A stretch of DNA of 64,000 nt. Origin: Przewalskia tangutica (lineage: Eukaryota; Streptophyta; Magnoliopsida; Solanales; Solanaceae). The stretch spans positions 70,337,794-70,401,793 of the forward strand of contig CM056733.1 in the NCBI GenBank assembly GCA_029844215.1. The letters are read 5' to 3'. The first letter of the stretch is position 1. Every line of letters begins with the position of its first letter. A program made the position numbers and the translations under genes. Under the pieces are notes generated by a model. The model made no database searches, was not told the origin of the DNA, and saw only the letters and a program-made list of their open reading frames with translations. Shown here in pieces: positions 1-11,619 of this stretch.

Positions 1-584
1 TCGCACCCAGGACTTACGCAATAATTTATCCACAAATAAAATTTTAGTCTCTCGCCATGTCACATTCGAGGAGAACGTTTTCCCATTTGCAAACATCCGA
101 AAATTTCAAGTCACTGACTACGACTTTCTTGATGATTCAGACACTTCCCCTCTCATTCGAAATAAATTATATGGAGCTAGTATTCCGGCTCAATGCTCAC
201 CAAACCTGTCAGCTTTCCCATCGACCACCCCTGCCCATGTCGACCACCCCACTGCCCACTACCCCTGTCACCAACCCAATGCCCTACAGCCCTATAAACC
301 CGTCGCTTAACCTACTGCCCCCGTCGCCTAACCCACTGCCCCCGTCGACCACCCCTGCCCTCGTCACTACCCCACCGCCTCCGTTACTGCTCCACTACCC
401 TACAACCTACTGCCCCAGTCACTACCCCCCGCTCACTGCCCCAATCCCTTTTCCTACACACTGCATTGAAACCCGTGCCCATCACAAAATTTTCAAACCG
501 AACATCCACTTTAACCTATCCTCTCAAACCATCTAACCTCTACCTAAAAAACCAAAATTATTCAAGCTTGACCCAAATTAGAAT

Positions 585-1470
585 ACGACCATGCGTGAGG
601 AATTTGATGTGCTCACTACACAACACACTTGGGACCTTGTCCCGAATTAGAGGGGGCGTGTGATTCGATGTATGTGGATATATCGTCATAAATTCAGAGA
701 AGGTGGTGAGCTAGAACGCCATAAGGAGAGACTTGTGACAAATGGCATGGGGCAACAAAAGAGAGTTGATTGTGGTGAGACTTTCAATCCAGTGGTTAAA
801 CCTACCACCATCCGTACTGTTTTAAGTATTGCTATGGAGAAGAACTGGCTGATTCATTAACTTGATATGAAAAATGTGTTTTCACATGGAGATTTGAAAG
901 AAACCATTTATATGCATCAACCACCTGGCTTTGTGCATCCGTCACTCCTCAGCATGTCTGCCATCTTCGAAAGTCACTCTATGACTTGAAACAAGCCCTC
1001 CAGGATTGGTATGAGAGATTTTCCACTTACATCATGCAGATCGAGTTCGTGTGCAATAAAAGTGATAATTCACTTTTTATTTTTCATCGAGGTAATAAAG
1101 CTGCACATATTTTTCTCTATGTGGATGCCATTGTCCTGACTGCCTCCTCTGATGTGCTGAAAAATGGGATCATTATATTGTTCAAATCAGAATTTGTCAT
1201 GACAGACTTGGGTAAGTTAAGATATTTGTTGGAAATTTCCATGACCAGATCCGAGAATGTAATATTCATGTATCAACGTAAGTATGCTGACAAGATTGTT
1301 TACAGGGCTAAAATGACAAATTGCAAGATCATACCTACTCCAGTCGACTTGAAGCTCAACGCCAATGATGGGGACCGGTGCGTGATCCTTCTCTTTATAG
1401 GAGTCTTACTGGTGCACTTCAGTATCTTACCTTCACTAGGCCCGATATTGTCTATGTTGTTCAACATGTG
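585..1470 (+). pseudogene. Copia reverse transcriptase, degenerate
   Basis: The fragments VDCGETFNPVVKPTTIRTVL (about 755-815) and then LKQALQDWYERF and IFLYVDAIVLTASS (986 onward) align to the copia RT core. The catalytic YVDD is YVDA here because the second aspartate codon is changed. A TAA after about 858 and frame changes near 950 and 1390 break the frame. It would have copied element RNA into cDNA in virus-like particles. It cannot encode an active enzyme as it stands. Confidence 0.85.
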
Positions 1471-2071
1471 TGATTGTTTATACATGCTCACAAGGAGCCT
1501 CACTTTAACGGTCTTAGATGTATCATTCGATATGTTAAGGGTACCCTTGACTATGTATTACATCTTTATCCATCTGCACCGATCAGGTTGATATCATACA
1601 CGGACGTCGATTGGGGAGACTGTCCCGACACACGCCAATCTACTTCCGGCTATTGTATATTTTTGGGTGATAACCTCATTTCGCAGTTTGTAAAATGGCA
1701 AGCCACACTTTTTCGTTCGAGTGCAGAAACAGAATATAGAGGCGTTGCGAACGTTGTTGTCGAAACGTGTTGGCTCAGAAACCTTCTTCTAGAGCATCAT
1801 TGTCTCCTACGCAAGGCATATATTGTCTACTATGATAACATATATGTTGTCTACTTATCTCATAACCCAGTTCAACATCAGCGAACCAAACATATTGAGA
1901 TGGATGTTCATTTTGTTCGTGAGAAAATTGTCATGGGTCATGTTTGTGTGTTACATGTTCCGTATTCCTATCAGTACACATATATATTTACTAAGGGACT
2001 TCCTCGACAGTTGTTCCTTGACTTCAGATCCAGTTTAAGCGTCCGACCCTCTTCCGCTCCGACTGCGGGGG
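1471..2071 (+). pseudogene. Copia RNase H, end of pol
   Basis: One frame from 1474 carries the copia RNase H landmarks in order: TDVDWGDCPDTRQSTSGYC, SSAETEYRGVANVV, CWLRNLLLE, HQRTKHIEMDVHFVREK and IFTKGLPRQLF. They end in a TAG-terminated PTAGVC, as in related copies. The frame of this domain is nearly open, unlike the upstream RT, which is heavily broken. It is a non-functional relic because the pol upstream is disrupted. Confidence 0.85.
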
Positions 2072-2203
2072 TGTGTAGAGAATATATTAATATTCTTCAT
2101 ATTTTCTGTAATTATTATTTTGATATAATTATGTAAACTAGATATTCTCATACAATTAAATTTGTAATTATAAACACACACACATATATATATATATATA
2201 TAT
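2072..2203 (+). repeat. Probable 3' LTR start plus (CA)n(TA)n microsatellite
   Basis: Sequence after the RNase H stop begins TGTGTAGAGAATATA directly after a G-rich polypurine-like tract, as expected for a copia 3' LTR. The far end of the LTR could not be located. At 2174-2203 there is a compound (CA)5(TA)11-like microsatellite. Confidence 0.5.
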
Positions 2204-2880
2204 TACATTAATGAAAAGACTCCAAATAAGGATAATTACATAATTCTACACATACAGATGCTTTTCAAAATACTTTGATCTACACATAGATAACCTTTTT
2301 ATTTCTTCTGTGGCCACTTGGGTTACGTTAATGATTCCCACAACAAATTTGCTAAACATGAAAATCTCTATTATATCTGTTTTCTGCGGTTTATAATCTC
2401 CCTAAATTTTCTATGTACCTTAAGGGGTCGTTTGGCTGGCCTATGTATAAGGCTAATACACGTATAAAACATTGCATAATTTAGTACACTGTTTGGTTGG
2501 TATCATCATGTCCGTATAATTTTTTGGAGTATATGTAATTTGCAATCTCAATTATAAAATTTGAATTGAAGTGATTCTTGATTATTTAGTCTAAGTACAT
2601 ATAAACAGGAACACAGAACAGTAAATGCACTTTGACTGTTACTCATAAAACACGATCCACACCTAATTTGGATGCTCATTAAACGTGCGCTTATAAAGAA
2701 ACGTTTGAATTGGAAGTTAAAGTTTAATTTGGATGCTCATTAAACGTGCTAGTTAGTAGAAGTGTCAATTTGTGCAATAGATAAACCTCTAGCTAATTCA
2801 CTAGTAGTGTTTAGTTAATTATTTAGTATTAATTAGTATATTTTTTATCCTTCATAAAATAATACATAATTGATCCATAG
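2204..2880. other. AT-rich intergenic, no gene seen
   Basis: There is no coding signal. TAA followed by GGGGTCGTTTGGCTGG at 2421-2439 looks like the left end of a Tourist-like MITE such as the one at 13601, but no right end was found. The motif TTTGGATGCTCATTAAACGT occurs twice, at about 2668 and 2730, about 62 bp apart. The last 5 bases (CATAG, 2876-2880) are the target duplication of the next element. Confidence 0.5.
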
Positions 2881-4221
2881 TATTGTAAATTTATTAATGT
2901 GGAATTAATTTTAACCCATTATTTATGACTCGAACAATTGAGACCTAGCACGTCGGAAACATTGTTTCCACACCCGTGCAAACGTAGTGCCAAGTAACGT
3001 AAATTTCATTAGTGAAAGAGATATTGATACGTAAGTGAAATGTTTGAGACATGGAATGATGGACAGTTATTGACCAAATGACACGTGTTCCACGTCGCTA
3101 AATGAAGGAAGAAGTGTAAGATCGAAACCTGTCGGAAAAGGGTCGCGACGCCACCGTAGAGCCGGGGCGCCGCCCCAAGGGTAGGGCCGCGATGCTAATT
3201 CCATGTTCGGTCACTGGAGCTCAGGCGTCGCGGCGCTTCGGAGTGTGATCGACGAAAGACAGAAATTCCTGACTTTTGGGCTGATTTTGGAGCATTAATC
3301 CTCCATTACTTGACACTTAAATTCAGCCATTATTTGGCTGAATTATAACCTCTCATTTAGTGCCATTACATGGTCTTGATTGCCATTAGTTGGCTAGATG
3401 AGAAGACATCTTACACATACTATAAATTGAGGCCCTTGACTCAATTGTAGAACACACATCACTCTTATAGTTCAGATTTTCTGAACTTCTTCATCTCTAG
3501 CATACTTTTACACACTCAAAGGTTCTTCTTGAGAAACACTTGAGTTTCCTTTGTTCATTTGTTTGATGATGTTTTATCTTGGGAGACAGTTGCCCATAGG
3601 GCTGCACAACAGGGTAATACTGGGCCGGACAGACCCGGACCGGACTGAGGAACGAATCTTCAGAAAATTAGGACCGAAGATCGAACCGAATTTATCGGTT
3701 CGGTCCGGTACAAGTCTTTTCGGTCTGGTTATGTGGACTAAGGCTGCACAACAGGGTAAAACCGGACCGAACAGACCCAGACCGGACCGAGAATTGAATA
3801 TTCAAAAAATTAGGACCGAAGACCGGACCGAATTTATCGGTCCGATCCGGTATGAACAGGGTCGGTCCGGCCATTTTTTCGGTCCGGGCCGAATTTTGTG
3901 CAGCCCTAGTTGACCATCAACGTAAAAAGATATATACGGGGCAATAATGTCTTAAGTACAAAGTGCTAACACTCAACTCAATACATTTGTAACAAATAGA
4001 GAATTAGTTTCTCTTGGTTTCAGGTTATCAAGATCAAGAAACTTGTTGCAATTGAAACGAAGATCCAAAATGGATTCAAAACAGAAATCAAGACCACAAA
4101 AATCATTGTTGTTGTAACAACTCATGTTAGGCTTCAAGTCAGTTGTATTGTAATTGTTTATCCTTTCTAAGCACTAGTAGTAGTTGTATACTATTCTCGT
4201 ACATCCATTGTGTAACTCACA
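2881..4221 (+). repeat. 5' LTR of copia A
   Basis: It aligns along its length with 11620-12699. It begins TATTGTAAAT, where the partner begins TGTAGTAAAT, so the canonical TG has mutated. It ends GTGTAACTCACA in both copies. It is longer than its partner (1341 against 1080 bp) because it holds the 312-bp MITE plus its 8-bp duplication. Both copies carry a GC-rich block ('gtcgcgacgccaccgtagagc', about 3142-3235 here). Confidence 0.9.
3597..3908. mobile_element. hAT-type MITE inside 5' LTR of A
   Basis: The 13-bp perfect terminal inverted repeats are TAGGGCTGCACAA and TTGTGCAGCCCTA. The 8-bp target duplications are GTTGCCCA (3589-3596) and GTTGACCA (3909-3916). The homologous site in the 3' LTR (near 12370) holds one copy, GTTGTCCA, with no insertion: an empty site. 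Eight-bp duplication plus TAGGGNTG-type ends are hAT features. The interior is two tandem units of about 140 bp, each starting GGCTGCACAACAGGGTAA (3600 and 3742) and full of CCGGACCG/CGGTCCGG inverted motifs, so it can fold on itself. No transposase is present. Confidence 0.93.
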
Positions 4222-5454
4222 ATTTTAAGACATTATTGGAACTAGTACTAGAAAGATGTATGCCGTTAGATATGATACCAGATCTGGTTGTGGGTCTCTT
4301 GTTAAAATTAGTTCTGTTGACAGTTCTATAAACAATTTAAATACTGTTTCTGTCAACAAATCTAGTTCTAGTTTTGGATCTCTCTTTGACGATAGTTACA
4401 GATCTGCTTTCACAAAGGAGATCTCTCGTCGATCATGAACTCAAGATATCACGATAGTCATGCTGGCAAGGCTAAGGATCAAAGAAGAGTTGTTATCATC
4501 GCTCCCGAGAGTGGTGGAAACAAGCGCCCACGAGAGTGGGAGGATATCAACTGGGATAAGAGGAGAAGACATACATATATCCCAGACAAAGGATCCGAAC
4601 CATGAAAATGGGGATTTCGACACGTGACTGACGTGGGCCATATTCCAAAGGTATGAGTTAACTTTTTTATTCCTTGTCTAAATTGAGATTAAAAGATAAT
4701 TTCTGAATAAAAGTGAATAAAGCAAGGCTAAGAATATGAAGGGTTTTTGTTAAGACTTATATTCTCTACACTTTAAAATAAGAAGTTTAATCTCACTTAT
4801 CTTCCCATTTATAATTGGACTGTTATAAACAACGACCTAAAAGAAATGGAGTTAGATTGTAATAAACTGGATTTATGGACAAATCTAAGCAAGGGAAGAG
4901 GACTATAGACAAGGACTAGAGGACTAGAGACAAACCTGTCACCGTTTCTGATAGAAGATCCATCTTTTGACATGATAGTAGTGGATACTCAGTCATACAA
5001 AGTTTATGGGCGACTGGAGTGGGCCAGATCTGTCATATGATATGATGATATTGGGCACTCAGTCATACAAAACCTACGTGCGACTGGAGTGGGTCAGAGT
5101 ATCCAGATCTTAAATGATTTGAAGGCCAAAAGAAAGGCATAAAAGAAATAGAAAACACTAAGTCTGTCAAGGCAACTAGAGTGGGCCAGAGTATCACTTA
5201 TTATCCAGTTATTCCCTAAACACGGGGAAAAGGTTGTTCATGTGAAGCAACGCCACTTCAAAGTAGAAGGAGTTGAAGATGTTGTCCTCAAAATGATGTA
5301 AGAGAATGAGATCACTCTAACAAGAGGTGATACATGTCCCAAACTTGGTTTCAATGATTTTATTGGTCAAACTGGCTTGTTTCTAGTCCAACAAGTCAGT
5401 AATAACTAAGAATGGTGCAGTACATCTCTAGCCAAATGGATGATATATTTGTAA
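4222..5454 (+). other. Internal 5' region of copia A, eroded
   Basis: This lies between the 5' LTR and the first recognisable pol sequence, so it should once have held leader and gag. No gag motif is recognisable now. Three imperfect repeats around GCGACTGGAGTGGGCCAGA occur at about 5010, 5071 and 5167, the first two within a longer unit starting ACTCAGTCATACAAA. Confidence 0.55.
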
Positions 5455-5838
5455 TATGTGCATCTATGCCTTCATAGATTAAGGCACGTTAAATAGAAAG
5501 TCATTCAAAACTAATTAAGTTGAGATTGTTGCCGTCTGTCGACATAAACCCTCAAATGAATGTGAGGTAGGCGAAGAGGCAAAATCACCTTTCCATTCCA
5601 TCAAAAGAATAGCGAAAGAAGCACCGTTCCTCTATAACATAGTCATGCCTATGTGGGTGATTTGACGCTTGTACAAATAGAGGGGGGGGAGACAAGAACG
5701 TTGTGATCTTCATCGATGATGGTACAACGTAGTGGTTCCTTTGTTTGTTAAAAAGCAAGGATGAAACTATTGAATCCTCGAGGCTATCAGAGTCCGCCGC
5801 GACGCCAGTAAGTGGTCGCGACGCTCGTAAGTTGAAAA
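5455..5838 (+). pseudogene. Copia A integrase, first part
   Basis: The fragments GDLTLVQIE, then NVVIFIDDGTT and LLKSKDETIE (about 5660-5770) match the copia integrase catalytic core, where an aspartate and FIDD precede KSKDEA. Stops and a run of eight or more G near 5682 break the frame. The reading is cut at 5838 by a solo LTR and resumes at 8825. Confidence 0.7.
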
Positions 5839-8824
5839 TGTCACGACCGACTCGGTCGCGATCGTGCCCTATCGGGGCACCCTGTCAGGTACACATCAGA
5901 GAATAGCAGTGGAACATACATAATACAAAATCTGTATAAGGTAAACATCACTAGCAAACCGACAAGGCCGCCTTTCATAAAATAACTTAATCGAATGTGA
6001 AACAAGATAACCGGTTCTTACAAACCAAACCACAAACGTGACTACGCACTTCAGGAATAACAATCGTGGCGGACAGGCCCCGCCATACCCCGAATGTACA
6101 AAAGTCTATAACCTCGGGAATCATACCAAAAGACAAAGCCTCCGGCGGATGGAGCTTTCAGAAATGAACAATGATCCTAAGAGCGGACCAAAGAAGCTAC
6201 GATCTCGACCTACGATGAACGCAGCCCGGCGAGGTCGGCATAACAGTACCAAGTATGTGAAATCAAAATATCAGAATGAAATCATAAGTCCAAAATAAGT
6301 CGGGTCGTGGATGAAATCAACTTACCTTTTATCGCGTGCCTTACTAATAATGAGAGTAACAAACATATATATAATACTGCATAAAATAGGAGGCTCGTGA
6401 TCAAAACAGGGTCCCTCGCCCGTAGTATCAATAAGCAACCCTACTCCTGGGACTATTTCACCCGCATGGGTCCCGTGGACCCGCATGAGGTATTCCTCGT
6501 GATAGGTCAGACTACCGCACGGGACTATTTCACCCGCATAAGCCCATAAGGACTCGCATGAGGTATTCCTCGATCGCGGGTAGCAAGTCCACTAATGCGT
6601 GGTATAACGATCTTGGGGACTTACCCTCGATATACTCTACCCTCAAACAGATGGTATAACGATCTGGGTCAGACTCGCCGGATATACTCTTATACGAGCA
6701 GATGGTATAACGATCTTGGGGCTTGCCTCGATATACTCTACACCGTGCGGATGGTATAACGATCTGGGCCCGCCTCGATATACTCTTACACCGAGAAGGT
6801 GGTATGACGATCTGGGGCTTGCCTCGACATACTCTTACCCCGGAGAAGGTGGTATAACGATCTTGGGCTTGCCTCGATATACTCTTACCCTAACTCAAAT
6901 CACATCATATCATAATCATAAATAAGTTAAGAAAACTTATAACTTCTTATTAGTCTTGTTCATATACCCTCTCATTTTAGTTTACTTAAGGCACTTAATC
7001 ATATTTTTAATAAAAGAAAACCGAATTAACCCAAGTACTACATACTTGATTCTTTTAAAAGTGACTTTTTTCATACATAAAACCCTTGGGCAATTGATGC
7101 CTTAAAATCAATTTGCCTTTCATAAATCAAATCATTTGTCCTTACTTATCTTGCTTAGAGTAAATCTCTTCGTGTTGACCTTTCATAAAGCTAATATAAC
7201 TAACTTCCCATAAAGCCGTTATACTATCTTTATACTTTAGAAATTAAGACCTTCTTATCTTTTCATAAGGCCGTTATAACTAACTTCCCATAAAGCCGTT
7301 ATAACTCCTTATAAACCATTTTGTTCTTTTACTAACCAAGAGACTTATACTTCAACAAATCTACACAACTTTCAAAAATACTTCAAGCCTCTTATCTTTA
7401 GAATAATTCAATACTCAATACTTTCACACCAAGTAATCTATACTTTTGTAAAATCATACTTTTCTCTTAACCAAGGGACTTATACTTCTTAAAACAAAAC
7501 AAGTCTTTATTTATACTTAAACAAGTAAGAATACTAAACCTTGTACGTCTACCGTACTACATAGATACAAATACTCATGCTCAAATGATAGGAAAGCTTC
7601 ACATACCTTTTGATCAATCCACTTGCTAAGTCCAAACTACCGCAAGTAATATGTCAACCTAAAATAACCATGATATGTTTATTAACCTCTAATTTCAATG
7701 TAGAATAATCTAAACTCAAAGCCACTAAATTCTATGGAAAATTGGGCAGCATTTCCTTTGTTTCTACATACTTTGCCACCTTTCCCAAGGCCGAATTTAT
7801 CATCCAAATGCCACATTTAAGGCTCAACAATCCAACATTTCAAAGGGGATTACACACCTAAACTTGGGTGTGTAAAATTCTGCCCCATAAGGTACAACAA
7901 TTCACTTAACAATTCTAAGGTAGTTTTTAGGCTACAACATGCTCATTATATCTTCTTAACCAATTCCTTCACATTCAAACCATAGTTCTTACATGCAATG
8001 AGTCTAAGAGCATTATTTACTACCACAAGTTCTTTCTTCTTAACATGCAACACTAAAGACTAATTCTAAAGGAAGAATCATTACCTTAGAGCTTTAGCCA
8101 AATCTTTTCAACCACTTGCTAGCTTCCTTTCCAAGAATACCACCACAACAACCTTCACAAGCTAGCCACAAGTTTCCCTCTTGCTTTTACTTTTTCAGAT
8201 TTTTCCTAAGGCTAGAATGTCTCTTGGGATTTTAGAGAGAGGAGAGCTTGAACTTTTAAGAGAAGGAAGAGCTTTTGTCTAAGAGAGAGATGAAGTATGA
8301 CCAAGTCTTGAAGACTTGGTCAATATAGTGCATGCAAAATCAGATGGGGACACTTGTCACCCTCCCAAGGTCTTTAAAAGAAAAATCGACTTTTCCTAAG
8401 TTTTTCCGCCGAATCCGCGCGCTGCGTGCTTCCCGTGCCAAGGGCGCTGAAACCTCCGCAGCCTTCTGAACTTCCGCCGCGTCGCTTCCAGAGCGGCGCT
8501 GCAACTTCAGCGCCCTCGATTTTCGCGCTGCCTGCGTTTTGCTCAAACGCATTTCTGTCCGTCACAGACCGAACTTGTAACTCTCATAACTTCCTACTCT
8601 GATGTCCTATCGACGAACGGTTGGTTGCATTGGAATCTAGACTCAACGAACTACGCCCCAGGCCTTTGAAACACTTAGAAACTCTCAATGTACCGGGTCA
8701 TAACCCGCCTCAAAGTTGACTAAAACCCGTCCGGAATAATCCGTCAACCTATCCTTTGAAAATTTTAAGTCTTACCCCCTTTCGTACGCTCTCAAACGCA
8801 TGACCTGAACTACGGGGTGTAACA
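5839..8824 (-). mobile_element. Chromovirus solo LTR in reverse orientation
   Basis: Reversed, this matches the LTRs of the gypsy element at 35088-45391 from end to end. Its + strand left end TGTCACGACC is the reverse of the LTR end GGTCGTGACA, and its right end GGGGTGTAACA is the reverse of TGTTATACCCC. It is flanked by the perfect 5-bp target duplication GAAAA (5834-5838 and 8825-8829). No internal sequence is present, so it is a solo LTR left by LTR-LTR recombination. At 2986 bp it is slightly longer than the two intact LTRs (2678 and 2692 bp). Confidence 0.95.
6599..6895 (-). repeat. Six tandem ~50-bp units within the solo LTR
   Basis: Units begin GGTATAACGATCT at about 6601, 6652, 6703, 6751, 6801 and 6851 and contain GGGCTTGCCTCGATATACTC. 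They correspond, reversed, to the six-unit arrays at 36740-37055 and 44380-44702 in the intact LTRs. Confidence 0.85.
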
Positions 8825-9240
8825 GAAAACCTACGAATTGAGGAATTCGTAGGGATAGAGTGGGAGAATGTGAAGCATTGTTTATCAAACGACTGCTCCT
8901 TACTCACCTCAGACCAACGTTGTTTGCCAAGGACAATATTCGTATGCCCAAGATATGTGGGGCAAGGCAATCCTTACCGCTAATGCGATTTTTAACAGAA
9001 CTCCGCATAAGGATATGGATAACCCTCCATGTGAAACATGAAAAAAATCCCATATATAAATGTTGTGATATGGGGTAGTGTGGCAAGTATTGATATACCA
9101 AACCCAAAACAGGTCAAGTCATACCTAAGACTGTAGATTGTATCCACTGGATCTGCAAAGAGCAGTTGTGCTTATCACATACTGGTGCTAGAGAATGCTG
9201 AATTCTTTGAAGATAACTTTCCTTAAGAAGGAAAAAGTAG
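8825..9240 (+). pseudogene. Copia A integrase, second part
   Basis: Across several frames the sequence carries the copia integrase C-terminal region: LPLMRF..., NRTPHKDMD, an IPYIKMLRYG-like stretch, and NAEFFEDNFP at about 9195-9225. It continues directly from 5838 once the solo LTR and one GAAAA are removed. Numerous stops and frameshifts show long decay. Confidence 0.7.
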
Positions 9241-10295
9241 TAATTGCTCAAGGTTAACAAGAACCCGTGAGTGTCTGATTATAAAAAACTAGACGTTCTA
9301 GATCTATAGGACTCGAAAGTTGCTGACTGTCCGGAACTTAATGTTCCAGATCTACAGAACTCAGAGATTCTAGATGTTGAACCAAGACAGAGCAAAAAAG
9401 AGAGGACAAAGACTTATTCCAAACCTTCTAGTTTATATGGTTGAGAATGAACCATGGACAACTACAAAGAATTGTCATCTCTAGAAGCGCTGCTTTGGAA
9501 AGAAGCTCACAAGAGAGAAATAGACTCCATCAGGTAGAACCACACTTGTGTGATGATTGATCTTCCTCTGAGAAAAGAACCTCTAGGTTGTAAAAGTGGA
9601 TACTCAAATTGAGTACAAAAGTAGATGGATCACAAAAAGTATAAGGTCTCGACTACTTGGACATGTGCTTCAATGTGAATAGCTTAACCTCCAGGGTCAC
9701 CACAGTCTTGCGTGACATGGATGTTGAGATAACCTTCTTAATCGGAGAGTTGGTTTGATGGAATGTTGGGACTCTTCCTGAACTTCCATTATGGTCCCTG
9801 AAATGTTTATATTTTGGTCCTGGAAGTTTCAGATAAAATAGAAACAATAAATCTGACTACAGAAACATTGACTTTGAAGCTACAAAGCCAACAGTTGGAA
9901 AACCAAAAGTTTGAAAGTGGAAGAAGAAAGTGATACGGAACAACCCGAGGGGTATGTGGTTCCAGGGAAGAGAAGAAAGTCTGTCGACTTGTCAAATCTC
10001 TGTGCGGGCTGAAACAGGCCCCAAAGCAATGGAACGAAAACCTTGACAGTACTCTACTATCGAAGGGTTTCTCTATTCATGAGTGTGAAAAATGTGTCTA
10101 CATGAAAGGTAATCCTAGCTCGTTCGTCATGATATGCCTTTACATAGTCGGCATGTTGATCACAGAAAGTAGTTTTCATCTGATCCTAGAGACTAAGAGT
10201 ATGTTGAAACAGTGTTTCAATATGAATGATATGTGTATTGCAGATGACATCTTAAGAATTGAGATTTCTAAGACATCTAACGGACTGGTCTAAAC
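9241..10295 (+). pseudogene. Copia A reverse transcriptase, degenerate
   Basis: The N-terminal part reads ALLWKEAHKREIDSIR (about 9488-9535). Later come VCRLVKSLCGLKQAPKQW (about 9978-10030) and then an open stretch LLSKGFSIHECEKCVYMKG continuing to 10293. The region expected to be YVDDMLI reads YIVGMLI at about 10141, so the catalytic aspartates are lost. About 9760-9920 does not read as RT and may be an insertion. Confidence 0.75.
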
Positions 10296-10559
10296 CAAAC
10301 TCATTTGTGAGGTGTTTTGACAGTCTCGTTGAAGTCACCAATGGATATGAATCATAGAATTGATTAGAATCATGGTGCACCTATATATCAGGAGCGATAG
10401 ACGCATGTCACATGTAGTTCAATGTATTTTACACACTACAACTGACCTGTTATCGACTCACAAAGTAGATCGGTTGAGCTAAGGTTCGCATGAAATAATC
10501 AATAAAAGACATTAAATCAGATGTGACGACATCTGAATTATTCGCTCATCTATGAATTA

Positions 10560-10990
10560 TGGTATTCTGGATGTCCAACAGTTCTGGGAGAACACAATAA
10601 ACTGGACATCAGACCTGAAGAACACCAACGCCACAAATGGATGTGCATGGTGTGTCTTATGAAAATCCTCTAAGCAAAACTTGCATCGGCCGATTCATGA
10701 TGGAAGCAGAGTTTATCGCTTTGTATAAAGCATGATGAGAATTTGAGTAACTTCATGGCCTCTTAGAGGATGCCCCTTATCGGGAGTAACTTGTGCCTTC
10801 GTCAGTTATACACTGTTAGGGCACGGATGATGACGTCTGGACATATATGTCGCAGAAATAAGACCGTATGGCAGTTGATCGGGTGACACAACTTTGATTA
10901 CTAAATCAGATATAACGAACCCTTTAATTAAGGGATTACCCAAAGATCAAGAGTCTTCCGGTCTAGGGGAATGGGCTTAAAACCCAAACA
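10560..10990 (+). pseudogene. Copia A RNase H, degenerate
   Basis: The fragments FMMEAEFIALYKA (about 10698-10730) and later DITNPLIKGLPKD with GLGEWA (about 10905-10980) match the copia RNase H active-site region and C-terminus (consensus AEFIAL and DPLTKGL). In-frame stops occur throughout. Confidence 0.75.
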
Positions 10991-11619
10991 ATACGAACTG
11001 ATACGGTGGATACCTAACCATATTGATTGGAGATCCCAAGAATTTGGTTCAATTGGAAAATTAAATCGTAAAGGTTCAGTTGAGCACTTCGGTGGAAGCA
11101 AGAGTACTTCGGATAATGATTTTTTCATAGAAACATGAATCCAAGGCCGTTCCCGTGATAGACTTTAAGTGATATCTGCAGCGCGGGTAAAGATAAAGTT
11201 TCCAAAACCTTTAATGATCCTCATCGGTTGAGGTTAGGTTTGAAGAAACTTTTAATGGTGCCTAACACTTGTGAAGTGGGGTAAAATAGCAGGATACCTT
11301 GTAGGAGACCACCTATTTAAGTGCGAGGACTGACCGCCTCAAATGAACGCACTTAAGAATCCAAGTGTGTCCACGGTCACAACGGATAAAACATTAAGAA
11401 GAACAGAGTAAGGAAAGTTGTTGTGTTGATACCATTGTCTTGGCTTACACTAAACACTGACGGTTCAAGATATCGCGTTCACCGCGCAGTAAGTAAGTCT
11501 GATGGTATTCTACTATGGAAGTTTCAAAGCCACGACTACCTATCCAGATGCAACATCGATCCGCCGAAAGATTGCTAGAAAAGCATGTGGGTGCGCCAAA
11601 ATTTCTTTCAAGAGGGGAT
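10991..11619 (+). other. 3' untranslated region and polypurine tract of copia A
   Basis: There is no coding signal. It ends in the purine run CAAGAGGGGAT at 11609-11619, which abuts the 3' LTR and would have primed plus-strand synthesis. Confidence 0.6.

Larger units (their letters stand above)
1..2071 (+). mobile_element. Decayed Ty1/copia element, 3' half of pol
   Basis: Reading-frame fragments in order give an integrase C-terminus, a proline-rich linker, reverse transcriptase and RNase H, which is the domain order of Ty1/copia pol. The 5' half lies outside the window. At about 26-195 one frame reads LSTNKILVSRHVTFEENVFP, the typical end of copia integrase. The linker at about 220-460 is very C-rich (runs of CCAC/CCC). 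A polypurine-like GACTGCGGGGGTG precedes the likely 3' LTR start at 2072. The element is of the same lineage as the copies starting at 14490, 32015 and 54683. Confidence 0.85.

Noticed and set aside
57..536. 159-codon proline-rich open frame
   Set aside because: It is out of frame with the copia integrase end (read from 26) over the same bases; the open frame results from C-rich linker sequence.
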